NCBI RefSeq assembly: GCF_900636475.1
Contig: NZ_LR134283.1
Coordinates: 1,612,001 to 1,676,000 of the forward strand
Source: Streptococcus anginosus
GTDB taxonomy: Bacteria > Bacillota > Bacilli > Lactobacillales > Streptococcaceae
Reading direction: 5' to 3'
Length of the DNA stretch: 64,000 bases
Part shown: positions 45,374 to 55,799 of the stretch, piece by piece
Position numbering within the stretch: position 1 is the stretch's first letter
Layout: each line of letters starts with the position of its first letter
The notes under the pieces: generated by a model
Databases searched by the model: none
Told to the model about the DNA's origin: nothing
Seen by the model: only the letters and a program-made list of their open reading frames with translations
Made by a program: the position numbers and the translations under genes

Positions 45374-45787
45374 ATGTTAGTACCTAAACGTGTTAAACAC
45401 CGTCGCGAATTTCGTGGTAAAATGCGCGGTGAAGCTAAAGGTGGTAAAGAAGTAGCATTTGGAGAATATGGTCTTCAAGCGACTACTAGCCATTGGATCA
45501 CAAACCGCCAAATCGAAGCTGCTCGTATCGCTATGACACGTTACATGAAACGTGGTGGTAAAGTTTGGATTAAAATTTTCCCACACAAATCATATACTGC
45601 CAAAGCTATCGGGGTTCGTATGGGATCTGGGAAAGGTGCTCCAGAAGGTTGGGTTGCGCCAGTTAAACGTGGTAAAGTGATGTTTGAAATCGCTGGTGTG
45701 CCTGAGGAAGTTGCTCGTGAAGCGCTTCGTCTTGCAAGCCACAAATTACCAGTTAAAACAAAATTCGTGAAACGTGAAGCTGAATAA
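45374..45787 (+). CDS. rplP: 50S ribosomal protein L16
   Basis: 137 aa, start [19 protein letters not shown], with IPxKxYTxKAxxxRMGxGKG-type block ([20 protein letters not shown]). Contacts tRNA in the A and P sites. Starts 3 nt after rpsC; its AAAGGAGG lies in the rpsC end. Confidence 0.98.
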   Translation: MLVPKRVKHRREFRGKMRGEAKGGKEVAFGEYGLQATTSHWITNRQIEAARIAMTRYMKRGGKVWIKIFPHKSYTAKAIGVRMGSGKGAPEGWVAPVKRGKVMFEIAGVPEEVAREALRLASHKLPVKTKFVKREAE

Positions 45788-45796
45788 GGAGAAGGC

Positions 45797-46003
45797 ATGA
45801 AACTTAATGAAGTAAAAGAATTTGTTAAAGAACTTCGTGGTCTTTCTCAAGAAGAACTCGCGAAGCGTGAAAGAGAATTGAAGAAAGAATTGTTTGATCT
45901 TCGTTTCCAAGCAGCAACAGGTCAATTAGAACAAACTGCACGCTTGAAAGAAGTGAAAAAGCAAATCGCTCGTATCAAAACAGTTCAATCAGAAATGAAA
46001 TAA
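45797..46003 (+). CDS. rpmC: 50S ribosomal protein L29
   Basis: 68 aa, two-helix protein with [20 protein letters not shown] and [16 protein letters not shown]. Near the tunnel exit beside L23. AAGGAGAAG precedes the ATG. Confidence 0.97.
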   Translation: MKLNEVKEFVKELRGLSQEELAKRERELKKELFDLRFQAATGQLEQTARLKEVKKQIARIKTVQSEMK

Positions 46004-46030
46004 TAGACTTGGGAAAGGAGAAATTCTAAA

Positions 46031-46291
46031 ATGGAACGTAATCAACGTAAAACGCTTGTTGGACGCGTTGTTTCTGACAAGATGGATAAAACAATCACAG
46101 TTGTAGTTGAAACAAAACGTAACCACCCAGTCTATGGTAAGCGTATTAACTACTCTAAAAAATACAAAGCGCATGATGAAAATAACATCGCTAAGGAAGG
46201 CGATATTGTTCGTATCATGGAAACTCGTCCGCTTTCAGCTACAAAACGCTTCCGTCTTGTAGAAGTTGTAGAAGAAGCAGTTATCATCTAA
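46031..46291 (+). CDS. rpsQ: 30S ribosomal protein S17
   Basis: 86 aa, OB-fold, with [19 protein letters not shown] and [16 protein letters not shown]. Primary 16S rRNA binder. AAAGGAG precedes the ATG. Confidence 0.98.
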   Translation: MERNQRKTLVGRVVSDKMDKTITVVVETKRNHPVYGKRINYSKKYKAHDENNIAKEGDIVRIMETRPLSATKRFRLVEVVEEAVII

Positions 46292-46316
46292 TCAAACCAG
46301 AAAGGAGAAAACTTAA

Positions 46317-46685
46317 ATGATTCAAACAGAAACTCGTTTGAAAGTTGCTGACAACAGCGGTGCCCGCGAAATCTTGACAATCAAAGTTCTTGGTGGTTCA
46401 AAGCGTAAATTCGCTAGCATTGGCGATGTCATCGTTGCATCTGTAAAACAAGCTACTCCTGGTGGTGCGGTTAAAAAAGGTGACGTTGTAAAAGCGGTTA
46501 TCGTTCGTACTAAATCAGGTGCTCGTCGCAAAGATGGTTCATACATCAAATTTGACGAAAATGCTGCAGTGATTATCCGTGATGATAAAACACCTCGCGG
46601 GACACGTATCTTTGGTCCAGTTGCACGCGAATTGCGTGAAGGTGGATTCATGAAGATCGTCTCACTTGCTCCAGAAGTACTTTAA
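46317..46685 (+). CDS. rplN: 50S ribosomal protein L14
   Basis: 122 aa, start [18 protein letters not shown], with [18 protein letters not shown]. Lies at the subunit interface and is the target of silencing factor RsfS. First gene of the spc part. The following 75-nt gap has two small hairpins (CCCTATC/GATAGGG and GCCC/GGGC). Confidence 0.98.
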   Translation: MIQTETRLKVADNSGAREILTIKVLGGSKRKFASIGDVIVASVKQATPGGAVKKGDVVKAVIVRTKSGARRKDGSYIKFDENAAVIIRDDKTPRGTRIFGPVARELREGGFMKIVSLAPEVL

Positions 46686-46760
46686 TCAAAAACAAACTAA
46701 GTCCCCTATCTTTGATAGATAGGGTGCCCGTCAGGGCGTAAGAAATCAAAGGAGAAACCA

Positions 46761-47066
46761 ATGTTTGTAAAAACTGGCGACAAAGTTCGCGTGATTGCTG
46801 GTAAAGACAAAGGTGTTGAAGCCAAAGTCGTTGCCGCACTTCCAAAAGTAAATAAAGTTGTTGTTGAAGGTGTGAACATCATCAAGAAACACCAAAAACC
46901 GAATAACGAAAATCCTCAAGGTGCTATCGTGGAAAAAGAAGCACCAATCCATGTGTCTAATGTTCAAGTGTTGGACAAAAATGGTGTTGCAGGACGTGTT
47001 GGCTACAAGTTTGTAGACGGCAAAAAAGTTCGTTACAATAAAAAATCAGGCGAAGTGCTTGACTAA
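46761..47066 (+). CDS. rplX: 50S ribosomal protein L24
   Basis: 101 aa, KOW motif [20 protein letters not shown] at the N-terminus. Assembly initiator of the 50S subunit. AAAGGAG precedes the ATG. Confidence 0.98.
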   Translation: MFVKTGDKVRVIAGKDKGVEAKVVAALPKVNKVVVEGVNIIKKHQKPNNENPQGAIVEKEAPIHVSNVQVLDKNGVAGRVGYKFVDGKKVRYNKKSGEVLD

Positions 47067-47089
47067 TCACGAAGGAAAGGAGAAGTATA

Positions 47090-47632
47090 ATGGCTAATCG
47101 TTTAAAAGAAAAATATCTTAATGAAGTAGTTCCTGCTTTGACTGAAAAGTTTAACTACTCATCTGTTATGGCTGTGCCAAAAGTGGATAAAATCGTTTTG
47201 AACATGGGTGTTGGAGATGCTGTATCAAATGCTAAAAATCTTGAAAAAGCTGCTGAAGAGCTTGCTCTTATCTCAGGTCAAAAACCACTTATCACTAAAG
47301 CTAAAAAATCTATCGCCGGCTTCCGTCTTCGTGAAGGTGTAGCGATTGGTGCTAAGGTAACTCTTCGCGGCGAACGCATGTATGAATTCTTGGATAAATT
47401 GGTTACTGTATCACTTCCACGTGTTCGTGACTTCCACGGTGTTCCAACAAAATCATTTGATGGACGCGGAAACTACACACTTGGTGTGAAAGAACAATTG
47501 ATTTTCCCAGAAATCAACTTTGATGATGTTGACAAGACTCGTGGTCTTGACATTGTTATTGTGACAACTGCTAACACGGATGAAGAATCACGTGAATTGC
47601 TTACAGGCCTTGGAATGCCTTTTGCAAAATAA
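47090..47632 (+). CDS. rplE: 50S ribosomal protein L5
   Basis: 180 aa, with [18 protein letters not shown], the L5 loop [20 protein letters not shown] and [19 protein letters not shown]. Binds 5S rRNA and the P-site tRNA. AAGGAGAAG precedes the ATG. Confidence 0.98.
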   Translation: MANRLKEKYLNEVVPALTEKFNYSSVMAVPKVDKIVLNMGVGDAVSNAKNLEKAAEELALISGQKPLITKAKKSIAGFRLREGVAIGAKVTLRGERMYEFLDKLVTVSLPRVRDFHGVPTKSFDGRGNYTLGVKEQLIFPEINFDDVDKTRGLDIVIVTTANTDEESRELLTGLGMPFAK

Positions 47633-47649
47633 TCTAGGAGGTAAATAAA

Positions 47650-47835
47650 TTGGCTAAAAAATCAATGATTGCTAAGAACAAACGCCCTGCGAAGTTCTCT
47701 ACGCAAGCTTACACTCGTTGCGAACGTTGTGGTCGTCCACATTCAGTTTACCGCAAGTTTAAACTTTGCCGTGTTTGCTTCCGCGAGTTAGCATACAAAG
47801 GACAAATTCCAGGCGTTACCAAAGCTTCTTGGTAA
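47650..47835 (+). CDS. rpsN: 30S ribosomal protein S14, zinc-binding type
   Basis: 61 aa from a TTG start behind AGGAGGT. It has both CxxC pairs ([20 protein letters not shown]), so this is the short zinc-ribbon form. A zinc-independent paralogue, if any, is not in the window. It is followed by a 186-nt gap. Confidence 0.97.
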   Translation: MAKKSMIAKNKRPAKFSTQAYTRCERCGRPHSVYRKFKLCRVCFRELAYKGQIPGVTKASW

Positions 47836-47845
47836 TTATAGCTTC

Positions 47846-47930
47846 CATTTTCGCCGTGAGTCGTCGTTATTCGCTCTTGCCTAACCCAAGTTATGCTTGC
47901 GAGCGAATGCCTAGACTCACTTAGAAAATG
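47846..47930 (+). other. Long nested hairpin between rpsN and rpsH
   Basis: Three perfect arms one inside another: CATTTTC/GAAAATG (47846-47852 with 47924-47930), GTGAGTC/GACTCAC (47856-47862 with 47914-47920) and ATTCGCTC/GAGCGAAT (47869-47876 with 47901-47908). No T run and no ORF. Function unknown. Confidence 0.75.
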
Positions 47931-48021
47931 AAACCTATAAATAAAATAATATTCTGAGCCTAGCTCAATCATTAACTAGCAAGTGAATTATCAAACTACT
48001 AGTAAGAGGAGAAAAAACAAA

Positions 48022-48420
48022 ATGGTTATGACTGACCCAATTGCAGACTTTTTGACACGTATTCGTAATGCGAATCAAGCAAAACATGAAGTGCTAGAAG
48101 TACCTGCATCAAATATCAAAAAAGGGATTGCTGAAATCCTTAAACGCGAAGGTTTTGTGAAGAACGTTGAGTACATTGAAGATGATAAACAAGGTGTTAT
48201 TCGTGTATTCCTTAAATACGGTCAAAATGGTGAAAAAGTTATCACGGGTTTGAAACGTGTTTCAACACCAGGACTTCGTGTTTACAAAAAATGTGAAGAT
48301 CTTCCAAAAGTCTTGAATGGACTTGGAATTGCGATTATCTCAACATCTGAAGGCTTGTTGACTGACAAAGAAGCACGCCAAAAGAATGTTGGTGGGGAAG
48401 TAATCGCCTACGTTTGGTAA
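48022..48420 (+). CDS. rpsH: 30S ribosomal protein S8
   Basis: 132 aa, with [40 protein letters not shown] and the end GGEVIAYVW. The start is the ATG at 48022 behind GAGGAG; an upstream in-frame ATG would add 13 unconserved residues. S8 commonly represses spc operons through the rplE region. Confidence 0.97.
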   Translation: MVMTDPIADFLTRIRNANQAKHEVLEVPASNIKKGIAEILKREGFVKNVEYIEDDKQGVIRVFLKYGQNGEKVITGLKRVSTPGLRVYKKCEDLPKVLNGLGIAIISTSEGLLTDKEARQKNVGGEVIAYVW

Positions 48421-48450
48421 TTGCATGATACAAAGAGCGTGACGGACAAA

Positions 48451-48603
48451 GTGAAAATAGAAAATCTAGCGATGAATGCCCGCATTCAAGATAGATTTAT
48501 CTTTTTCACACAGGCCGTAGCTCGTGTTCAGATTAGCAAAACTGATTTGAATGATGTATTTGAATAAAACGTTAGAACTATCGTACAAACTGCTATGATA
48601 GTT
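48451..48603 (+). other. Hairpins in the rpsH-rplF gap
   Basis: First: GTGAAAA/TTTTCAC, then AAATCTA/TAGATTT, and tip GAATG-CCCG-CATTC (48451-48509). Second: AACTATC/GATAGTT (48576-48603). A third small CGTC-CTCG-GACG hairpin is at 48621-48632, just before the rplF ribosome-binding site. The gap is 242 nt and holds no gene. Confidence 0.7.
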
Positions 48604-48662
48604 CCCCCGTGAAAACTGGCCGTCCTCGGACGACCTGACAATTTAACAGGAGAAAAAATAAC

Positions 48663-49199
48663 ATGTCACGTATTGGTAATAAAGTTATCGTATTGCCTGC
48701 TGGTGTCGAATTGACAAACAAAGACAATGTCGTAACTGTAAAAGGACCTAAAGGAGAACTCACTCGTACGTTCTCTAAAGATATTGATATTCGTGTGGAA
48801 GGAACTGAAGTAACTCTTCACCGTCCAAACGATACAAAAGAAATGAAAACAATCCACGGAACAACTCGTGCTCTTTTGAACAACATGGTTCATGGTGTAT
48901 CAGAAGGATTCAAGAAAGAACTTGAAATGCGTGGGGTTGGATATCGTGCTCAACTTCAAGGTAAAAAATTGGTACTTTCAGTTGGTAAATCTCATCCAGA
49001 TGAAGTGGAAGCTCCTGAAGGTATTACTTTTGAACTTCCAAATCCAACGACTATTGTTGTGAACGGAATCTCAAAAGAAGTAGTTGGACAAACTGCTGCT
49101 TATATCCGTAGTTTGCGTGCTCCTGAACCATATAAAGGGAAAGGTATCCGCTACGTTGGTGAATTCGTCCGCCGTAAAGAAGGTAAAACTGGTAAATAA
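48663..49199 (+). CDS. rplF: 50S ribosomal protein L6
   Basis: 178 aa, with [16 protein letters not shown], the second-domain motif [19 protein letters not shown] and [20 protein letters not shown] at the end. ACAGGAG precedes the ATG. Confidence 0.98.
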   Translation: MSRIGNKVIVLPAGVELTNKDNVVTVKGPKGELTRTFSKDIDIRVEGTEVTLHRPNDTKEMKTIHGTTRALLNNMVHGVSEGFKKELEMRGVGYRAQLQGKKLVLSVGKSHPDEVEAPEGITFELPNPTTIVVNGISKEVVGQTAAYIRSLRAPEPYKGKGIRYVGEFVRRKEGKTGK

Positions 49200-49280
49200 T
49201 ATTATAAGGTTGTTTTTTAACCAAAATATTTATTTCCAACTTTGTGCTTAGGCACGCAATAAAATTAAGAGGTGAAAATT

Positions 49281-49637
49281 GTGATTTCGAAACCAGATAA
49301 AAATAAAATCCGCCAAAAACGCCACCGTCGCGTTCGCGGAAAACTCTCTGGAACTGCTGATCGCCCACGTTTGAACGTATTCCGTTCTAATACAGGCATC
49401 TACGCTCAAGTAATTGATGACGTAGCGGGTGTAACGCTCGCAAGCGCTTCAACTCTTGACAAAGAAGTTTCAAAAGGAACTAAAACTGAACAAGCCGTTG
49501 TTGTCGGCAAACTTGTTGCTGAACGTGCAGTTGCTAAAGGTATTACTGAAGTGGTGTTTGACCGCGGTGGATATCTATATCACGGACGTGTAAAAGCTTT
49601 GGCTGATGCAGCTCGTGAAAACGGATTGAAATTCTAA
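49281..49637 (+). CDS. rplR: 50S ribosomal protein L18
   Basis: 118 aa from a GTG start ([19 protein letters not shown]) behind AGAGGTG, which gives the family length; an ORF three codons longer is not needed. [20 protein letters not shown] closes the protein. Binds 5S rRNA. Confidence 0.97.
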   Translation: MISKPDKNKIRQKRHRRVRGKLSGTADRPRLNVFRSNTGIYAQVIDDVAGVTLASASTLDKEVSKGTKTEQAVVVGKLVAERAVAKGITEVVFDRGGYLYHGRVKALADAARENGLKF

Positions 49638-49655
49638 TAGGGAGGACACTAAAAA

Positions 49656-50150
49656 ATGGCATTTAAAGACAATGCAGTTGAACTTGAAGAACGCGTAGTT
49701 GCGATTAACCGTGTTACTAAAGTTGTTAAAGGTGGACGTCGTCTTCGTTTTGCAGCTCTTGTAGTTGTCGGTGACCGCAATGGTCGTGTAGGCTTCGGTA
49801 CTGGTAAAGCTCAAGAAGTACCAGAAGCAATTCGCAAGGCAGTTGAAGATGCGAAGAAAAACTTGATTGAAGTACCAATGGTTGGCACAACAATTCCTCA
49901 CGAAGTAACATCTGAATTTGGTGGAGCTCGTGTCTTGTTGAAACCAGCTGTAGAAGGTGCTGGAGTAGCTGCTGGCGGCGCTGTTCGTGCCGTCATTGAA
50001 TTGGCAGGTGTAGCAGATGTAACATCTAAATCACTTGGTTCTAACACTCCAATCAACATCGTTCGTGCAACTGTTGAAGGTTTGAAACAATTAAAACGCG
50101 CTGAAGAAGTTGCTGCCCTTCGTGGTATTTCAGTTTCTGACTTGGCATAA
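49656..50150 (+). CDS. rpsE: 30S ribosomal protein S5
   Basis: 164 aa. Double-stranded RNA-binding N-terminal part ([40 protein letters not shown]) and S5 C-terminal domain. The loop around VVKGGRR, where spectinomycin resistance arises, looks wild type. GGGAGG precedes the ATG. Confidence 0.98.
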   Translation: MAFKDNAVELEERVVAINRVTKVVKGGRRLRFAALVVVGDRNGRVGFGTGKAQEVPEAIRKAVEDAKKNLIEVPMVGTTIPHEVTSEFGGARVLLKPAVEGAGVAAGGAVRAVIELAGVADVTSKSLGSNTPINIVRATVEGLKQLKRAEEVAALRGISVSDLA

Positions 50151-50163
50151 GAAAGGGGATCAC

Positions 50164-50346
50164 ATGGCTCAAATTAAAATTACTTTGACTAAGTCTCCAA
50201 TCGGACGCATCCCGTCACAACGTAAAACTGTTGTAGCACTTGGACTTGGCAAATTAAACAGCTCAGTTATCAAAGAAGATAATCCAGCAGTACGTGGTAT
50301 GATTACTGCAGTATCACATTTGGTTACTGTTGAAGAAGTTAAATAA
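50164..50346 (+). CDS. rpmD: 50S ribosomal protein L30
   Basis: 60 aa, [20 protein letters not shown] start, typical of the short L30. The ATG at 50164 follows AAAGGGGA; upstream in-frame codons overlap rpsE and are not conserved. Confidence 0.97.
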   Translation: MAQIKITLTKSPIGRIPSQRKTVVALGLGKLNSSVIKEDNPAVRGMITAVSHLVTVEEVK

Positions 50347-50382
50347 GCATTGCGGATTTAACAACTTTAAATTTAACATACA

Positions 50383-50466
50383 TTAGGGGATGGGAGTTTC
50401 TCAGCCCCTAAAACTGAATATATGTATAGGCGAGTTTATACTGAGGACACCTTTTTCTCAGTATAA
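50383..50466 (+). other. Two hairpins between rpmD and rplO
   Basis: TTAGGGG/CCCCTAA (50383-50389 with 50405-50411) and TTATACTGAG/CTCAGTATAA (50436-50445 with 50457-50466). The second is a perfect 10-bp stem, but the T run lies in its loop rather than after it, so it is not a normal terminator. The gap is 155 nt with no gene. Confidence 0.65.
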
Positions 50467-50501
50467 GCGCTAGCATTTTACAAAAGAGGAGAAAAAATAT
50501 A

Positions 50502-50942
50502 ATGAAACTTCATGAATTACAACCTGCTACAGGTTCTCGTAAAGTCCGTAACCGTGTTGGTCGTGGTACTTCATCTGGTAATGGTAAAACAGCTGGACGT
50601 GGTCAAAAAGGTCAAAAAGCTCGTAGTGGTGGTAAAGTTCGTCTTGGTTTTGAAGGTGGACAAACACCATTGTTCCGTCGCATGCCAAAACGTGGTTTCT
50701 TGAACATCAATTGTAAAGAATATGCAATTGTAAATCTTGATCAATTGAATGTTTTTGAAGACGGGGCAGAAGTAACTCCAGTTGTCCTTATCGAAGCAGG
50801 GATTGTAAAAGCTGAAAAATCTGGTGTTAAGATTCTTGGTAACGGCGAATTGACAAAGAAATTGACTGTGAAAGCAGCTAAATTCTCTAAATCAGCCGAA
50901 GAAGCTATCACTGCTAAAGGTGGTTCAGTGGAAGTCATCTAA
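50502..50942 (+). CDS. rplO: 50S ribosomal protein L15
   Basis: 146 aa, with [20 protein letters not shown], the Gly-rich segment [17 protein letters not shown] and [23 protein letters not shown] precedes the ATG. It is 12 nt before secY. Confidence 0.98.
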   Translation: MKLHELQPATGSRKVRNRVGRGTSSGNGKTAGRGQKGQKARSGGKVRLGFEGGQTPLFRRMPKRGFLNINCKEYAIVNLDQLNVFEDGAEVTPVVLIEAGIVKAEKSGVKILGNGELTKKLTVKAAKFSKSAEEAITAKGGSVEVI

Positions 50943-50954
50943 GCGAGGTGACCT

Positions 50955-52262
50955 ATGTTTTTTAAACTATTAAAAGATGCATTAAAAATCAAACAGGTTC
51001 GTTCAAAAATTCTCTTTACAATTTTTATTGTATTAGTATTTCGAATTGGTACGACGATTACGGTTCCAGGTGTTAATGCAAAAAGCTTGGAAGCTCTTAA
51101 CGGGCTTTCATTTCTAAACATGCTCAGCCTTGTGTCAGGTAATGCTTTGCGAAATTTCTCAGTATTTGCATTGGGAGTTAGTCCGTATATTACCGCCTCT
51201 ATTGTTGTTCAATTGCTACAAATGGATATTTTACCTAAGTTTGTAGAATGGGGCAAGCAAGGTGAAGTTGGACGAAGAAAGTTAAATCAAGCAACGCGCT
51301 ATATTGCCTTAGTCTTGGCGTTTGTTCAATCTATCGGTATTACAGCAGGTTTCCATACCTTGTCTAGTGCTAAGTTGGTGGCAACGCCTAACTGGCAAAC
51401 TTATTTGCTGATTGGTTTCCTTTTGACAACAGGTTCTATGATTGTGACTTGGTTAGGGGAACAAATCACAGATAAAGGCTATGGTAATGGTGTTTCTATG
51501 ATTATCTTTGCAGGTATCGTAGCAGCAATTCCAGGAATGATTAAGAGTATATATGTAGACTACTTTGTCAATGTACCAAGCAGCCGTATTACTTCATCTA
51601 TCATTTTTGTGACTATTCTAATTATAGCTGTTTTGCTCATTGTTTACTTTACAACCTTCGTTCAACAAGCAGAATACAAAATTCCAATCCAGTATACAAA
51701 GATTGCGCAAGGTGCGCCTTCTAGCTCATACCTTCCTTTGAAGGTCAATCCGGCAGGTGTTATTCCGGTTATCTTTGCAAGTTCGATTACTGCCGCACCT
51801 GCAGCTATTTTCCAATTTTTGACAGCTACAGGTCACAATACACAGTGGGTTCGAGTGGCTCAGTCCTTGTTTGCAACAACAACCGCAAGCGGAATTGTGA
51901 TGTACGCACTCTTGATTATTTTGTTTACATTTTTCTATACATTTGTACAAATCAATCCAGAGAAAACTGCAGAGAATTTGCAAAAGAGCGGTGCCTATAT
52001 TCATGGTGTCCGTCCGGGCAAAGGTACAGAAGAATACATGTCCAAGCTGCTTCGTCGCTTGGCAACAGTTGGTTCACTTTTCTTAGGCTTTATTTCGATT
52101 TTACCGATTTTAGCAAAAGATTTATTTGGATTGACAGATGCTGTTGCTTTGGGTGGTACTAGTTTGTTGATTATTATTGCAACTGGTATTGAAGGGATGA
52201 AACAACTTGAAGGTTATCTTCTAAAGAGAAAATATACTGGCTTTATGAATACAACAGAATAG
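50955..52262 (+). CDS. secY: Protein translocase subunit SecY
   Basis: A 435-aa channel subunit of the general secretion pathway with ten transmembrane segments. Seen: VFRIGTTITVPGVNA, the cytoplasmic loop EWGKQGEVGRRKLNQATRY, and the C-terminal loop RPGKGTEEYMSKLLRRLATVG that contacts SecA and ribosomes. This is the housekeeping copy by length and position; accessory SecY2 would lack these neighbours. GCGAGGTGA precedes the ATG. Confidence 0.98.
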   Translation: MFFKLLKDALKIKQVRSKILFTIFIVLVFRIGTTITVPGVNAKSLEALNGLSFLNMLSLVSGNALRNFSVFALGVSPYITASIVVQLLQMDILPKFVEWGKQGEVGRRKLNQATRYIALVLAFVQSIGITAGFHTLSSAKLVATPNWQTYLLIGFLLTTGSMIVTWLGEQITDKGYGNGVSMIIFAGIVAAIPGMIKSIYVDYFVNVPSSRITSSIIFVTILIIAVLLIVYFTTFVQQAEYKIPIQYTKIAQGAPSSSYLPLKVNPAGVIPVIFASSITAAPAAIFQFLTATGHNTQWVRVAQSLFATTTASGIVMYALLIILFTFFYTFVQINPEKTAENLQKSGAYIHGVRPGKGTEEYMSKLLRRLATVGSLFLGFISILPILAKDLFGLTDAVALGGTSLLIIIATGIEGMKQLEGYLLKRKYTGFMNTTE

Positions 52263-52328
52263 AAACAGAGTAAAGAAAGATATTCTATACTTTCAAAAGC
52301 AATTTGCGTTAAAGTACGAACGCAGTGG

Positions 52329-52440
52329 TTGATGATGAAAATGAGTTTTTGTTTTCATCCTGAATCAACTATGTTGCGGGGTGGGAGAGCAAATCGAAAA
52401 TCATAGATTTTCTGAAGTCTGTCCCACTCTTTCTATTTTG
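52329..52440 (+). terminator. Hairpins after secY, the second terminator-like
   Basis: GTTGAT-GATGAAAA pairs with TTTTCATC-ATCAAC (52329-52369, 4-nt bulge). Then GGGGTGGGA/TCCCACTC encloses GAAAATC-ATA-GATTTTC (52379-52433), followed by a T-rich tail. A TATAAT at 52466-52471 with a weak -35 may restart transcription for adk. Confidence 0.65.
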
Positions 52441-52504
52441 TTTTTAAACAAGTTTATTAAGAATTTATAATAGATTTATTTAAAAACAAAAAAGGAGAAG
52501 GATC

Positions 52505-53143
52505 ATGAATCTTTTGATTATGGGCTTGCCAGGTGCAGGCAAGGGGACTCAAGCAGCCAAAATCGTTGAGGAATTTGGTGTTGCGCATATCTCAACAGGG
52601 GATATGTTCCGTGCAGCTATGGCAAACCAAACTGAAATGGGGGTACTTGCGAAATCATATATTGACAAAGGTGAATTAGTGCCAGATGAAGTGACTAATG
52701 GAATTGTCAAAGAACGTTTAGCACAAGATGATATTAAAGAAAAAGGTTTTTTATTAGATGGCTACCCACGCACCATTGATCAAGCTCATGCACTGGATCA
52801 GATACTTGCTGAACTTGGGCTTACTTTAGACGGGGTTGTTAATATCGAAGTGGATCCTAACAGCTTGCTAGAGCGCTTGAGCGGACGGATTATTCACAAA
52901 AAAACGGGAGAAACCTTCCATAAAGTCTTCAATCCACCAGCAGATTATAATGAAGAGGATTATTATCAACGTGAGGATGACAAGCCAGAAACCGTGAAAC
53001 GCCGTTTAGATGTCAATATCGCTCAAGGAGCACCAATTATTGAGCATTATCGTTCTCAAAATTTGGTTTATGATATTCAAGGAAATCAAGAGATTGATGA
53101 TGTATTTAAAGATATTGAAAAAGTCTTGTTAAAGTTAAAATAA
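52505..53143 (+). CDS. adk: Adenylate kinase
   Basis: 212 aa; converts AMP + ATP to two ADP. P-loop [20 protein letters not shown]-binding [12 protein letters not shown] and [15 protein letters not shown], and a long LID ([19 protein letters not shown]) without the four zinc cysteines. AAAAGGAGAAGG precedes the ATG. Standard neighbour of secY in Firmicutes. Confidence 0.98.
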   Translation: MNLLIMGLPGAGKGTQAAKIVEEFGVAHISTGDMFRAAMANQTEMGVLAKSYIDKGELVPDEVTNGIVKERLAQDDIKEKGFLLDGYPRTIDQAHALDQILAELGLTLDGVVNIEVDPNSLLERLSGRIIHKKTGETFHKVFNPPADYNEEDYYQREDDKPETVKRRLDVNIAQGAPIIEHYRSQNLVYDIQGNQEIDDVFKDIEKVLLKLK

Positions 53144-53158
53144 AAGCGTTTTTTACAC

Positions 53159-53187
53159 TTGCAATATTTGACAAGTAGTGATACAAT
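53159..53187 (+). promoter_or_regulatory. Internal promoter before infA
   Basis: TTGCAA (53159-53164), 17 nt, TACAAT (53182-53187) with TGA before it. A CCTCTGTGTTCAGAGG hairpin (53212-53227) lies in the leader. This would let the alpha part (infA to rplQ) be expressed separately. Confidence 0.8.
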
Positions 53188-53258
53188 GAATTAGTCTGAC
53201 TTATAATTGTTACCTCTGTGTTCAGAGGAATGAATCGAAATTTAGGGGGTGCTTTTGC

Positions 53259-53477
53259 GTGGCAAAAGACGATGTGATTGAAGTTGAAGGCAAAGTAGTT
53301 GATACAATGCCGAATGCAATGTTTACGGTTGAACTTGAAAATGGACATCAGATTTTAGCAACAGTTTCTGGTAAAATTCGTAAAAACTATATTCGTATTT
53401 TAGCGGGAGACCGTGTTACTGTCGAGATGAGTCCTTATGATTTGACACGTGGACGGATCACCTACCGCTTTAAATAA
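53259..53477 (+). CDS. infA: Translation initiation factor IF-1
   Basis: 72 aa OB-fold protein from a GTG start behind [28 protein letters not shown], ending [15 protein letters not shown]. Binds the 30S A site during initiation. Confidence 0.98.
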   Translation: MAKDDVIEVEGKVVDTMPNAMFTVELENGHQILATVSGKIRKNYIRILAGDRVTVEMSPYDLTRGRITYRFK

Positions 53478-53501
53478 TCGAAATACTTGGAGGGATAAGA
53501 A

Positions 53502-53618
53502 ATGAAAGTAAGACCATCGGTCAAACCAATTTGCGAATACTGCAAAGTTATTCGTCGTAATGGTCGTGTTATGGTGATTTGCCCAGCAAATCCAAAACAC
53601 AAACAACGTCAAGGATAA
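53502..53618 (+). CDS. rpmJ: 50S ribosomal protein L36
   Basis: 38 aa, [20 protein letters not shown]...[10 protein letters not shown], with the zinc ligands C11, C14, C27 and H33, so it is the zinc-binding form. Behind TTGGAGGG; 15 nt before rpsM. Confidence 0.97.
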
Positions 53619-53633
53619 TAGAAAGGAGAAAAA

Positions 53634-53999
53634 ATGGCTCGTATTGCTGGAGTTGATATTCCAAATGACAAACGTGTAGTTGTTTCACTGACTTATGTAT
53701 ACGGTATTGGTCTTCCAACATCTAAGAAAATTTTAGCAGCTGCTGGAGTTTCAGAGGATATTCGTGTGAAAGATTTAACATCTGATCAAGAAGACGCTAT
53801 CCGTCGTGAAGTGGATGCTATCAAAGTTGAAGGTGACCTTCGTCGTGAAGTAAACTTAAACATCAAACGTTTGATGGAAATTGGTTCATATCGTGGAATC
53901 CGTCATCGTCGTGGACTTCCTGTACGTGGACAAAACACTAAGAACAACGCTCGCACTCGTAAAGGTAAAGCTGTTGCGATTGCTGGTAAGAAAAAATAA
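53634..53999 (+). CDS. rpsM: 30S ribosomal protein S13
   Basis: 121 aa, start [19 protein letters not shown], with H2TH region and the basic tail [20 protein letters not shown]. Contacts the P-site tRNA and forms bridges B1a/b. AAAGGAG precedes the ATG. Confidence 0.98.
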
Positions 54000-54018
54000 T
54001 ATAAGGAGGTAAAAAGTC

Positions 54019-54402
54019 TTGGCTAAACCAACACGTAAACGTCGTGTGAAGAAAAATATCGAATCTGGTATTGCTCATATTCACGCTACATTTAACAACA
54101 CTATTGTTATGATTACTGATGTGCATGGTAACGCAATTGCTTGGTCATCTGCTGGAGCTCTTGGATTTAAAGGTTCTCGTAAATCTACACCATTTGCTGC
54201 CCAAATGGCATCTGAAGCTGCTGCAAAGTCTGCACAAGAACACGGTCTTAAATCAGTTGAAGTTACTGTTAAAGGTCCAGGTTCTGGTCGTGAGTCAGCT
54301 ATTCGTGCGCTTGCTGCCGCTGGTCTTGAAGTAACAGCTATTCGTGATGTGACTCCTGTGCCACACAATGGTGCTCGTCCTCCAAAACGTCGCCGTGTAT
54401 AA
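54019..54402 (+). CDS. rpsK: 30S ribosomal protein S11
   Basis: 127 aa from a TTG start behind [28 protein letters not shown], with [20 protein letters not shown] and the end [16 protein letters not shown]. Platform protein of 30S. Confidence 0.98.
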
Positions 54403-54446
54403 TCATAAACCATTACACTGCTTTTCGTTTAAGAGGGAGTAACTAA

Positions 54447-55385
54447 ATGATTGAGTTTGAAAAACCAAATATAACAAAAATTGATGAAAATAAAAACTAC
54501 GGCATATTTGTAGTAGAACCACTAGAACGTGGTTATGGTACAACGCTTGGGAACTCACTTCGTCGTGTACTTCTTGCATCTCTACCAGGTGCTGCTGTAA
54601 CATCTATCAATATTGAAGGTGTATTACACGAATTTGATACAGTTCCAGGTGTCCGTGAAGACGTGATGCAGATTATTTTGAACGTCAAAGGGATTGCTGT
54701 AAAATCTTACGTCGAAGACGAAAAGACAATTGAGCTTGATGTTGAAGGTCCTGCAGAAATCACTGCTGGTGATATTTTGACAGATAGTGATATTGAAATT
54801 GTAAACCCTGATCATTATCTTTTTACAATCGGTGAAGGCGCTAGCTTAAAAGCTATTATGACCGTAAATACAGGTCGTGGTTATGTACCGGCTGATGAAA
54901 ATAAAAAAGATGATGCACCAGTAGGGACGCTTGCGGTAGATTCAATCTATACGCCGGTGAAAAAAGTTAATTATCAAGTTGAACCAGCTCGCGTTGGTAG
55001 CAACGATGGTTTTGATAAATTAACTCTTGAAATCATGACAGACGGGACGATTATTCCAGAAGATGCTCTAGGGCTTTCTGCGCGCATTTTAACGGAACAT
55101 TTAGACCTGTTTACTAACTTAACTGAAGTAGCAAAATCTACCGATGTGATGAAAGAAACAGAAAAGGTTTCAGATGATCGTGTGTTGGATCGTACAATTG
55201 AAGAATTAGATTTGTCAGTTCGTTCGTACAACTGTTTGAAACGTGCTGGTATCAATACTGTATTTGATTTGACAGAAAAAACCGAACCTGAAATGATGAA
55301 AGTAAGAAATCTAGGACGTAAGAGTCTTGAAGAAGTGAAAGTAAAACTTGCTGATCTCGGTCTTGGATTAAAAAATGATAAATAA
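54447..55385 (+). CDS. rpoA: DNA-directed RNA polymerase subunit alpha
   Basis: 312 aa. N-terminal dimer domain ([39 protein letters not shown]), a flexible linker near residue 230, and the C-terminal domain ([35 protein letters not shown]) that contacts UP elements and activators. Normal length; GAGGGAG precedes the ATG. Confidence 0.98.
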   Translation: MIEFEKPNITKIDENKNYGIFVVEPLERGYGTTLGNSLRRVLLASLPGAAVTSINIEGVLHEFDTVPGVREDVMQIILNVKGIAVKSYVEDEKTIELDVEGPAEITAGDILTDSDIEIVNPDHYLFTIGEGASLKAIMTVNTGRGYVPADENKKDDAPVGTLAVDSIYTPVKKVNYQVEPARVGSNDGFDKLTLEIMTDGTIIPEDALGLSARILTEHLDLFTNLTEVAKSTDVMKETEKVSDDRVLDRTIEELDLSVRSYNCLKRAGINTVFDLTEKTEPEMMKVRNLGRKSLEEVKVKLADLGLGLKNDK

Positions 55386-55396
55386 AGGAGGAAAAC

Positions 55397-55783
55397 ATGG
55401 CTTACCGTAAACTAGGACGCACTAGCTCACAACGTAAAGCAATGCTTCGCGACTTGACTACTGACTTGATTATCAACGAATCAATCGTGACAACAGAAGC
55501 TCGTGCTAAAGAAATCCGTAAAACAGTTGAAAAAATGATTACTTTGGGTAAACGTGGTGATTTGCATGCTCGTCGTCAAGCAGCAGCTTTTGTTCGTAAC
55601 GAAATTGCATCAGAAAACTATGATGAAGAAACAGAAAAGTATACTTCAACTACTGCTCTTCAAAAATTATTCTCTGATTTAGCTCCTCGTTATGCAGAAC
55701 GTAACGGTGGATATACTCGTATCCTCAAAACTGAACCACGTCGTGGTGATGCTGCCCCAATGGCAATCATTGAATTAGTATAA
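55397..55783 (+). CDS. rplQ: 50S ribosomal protein L17
   Basis: 128 aa, [20 protein letters not shown] start, ending [15 protein letters not shown]. Last gene of the ribosomal superoperon. AAAGGAGG precedes the ATG. Confidence 0.98.
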   Translation: MAYRKLGRTSSQRKAMLRDLTTDLIINESIVTTEARAKEIRKTVEKMITLGKRGDLHARRQAAAFVRNEIASENYDEETEKYTSTTALQKLFSDLAPRYAERNGGYTRILKTEPRRGDAAPMAIIELV

Positions 55784-55799
55784 TTTTTATCAATTTTGT

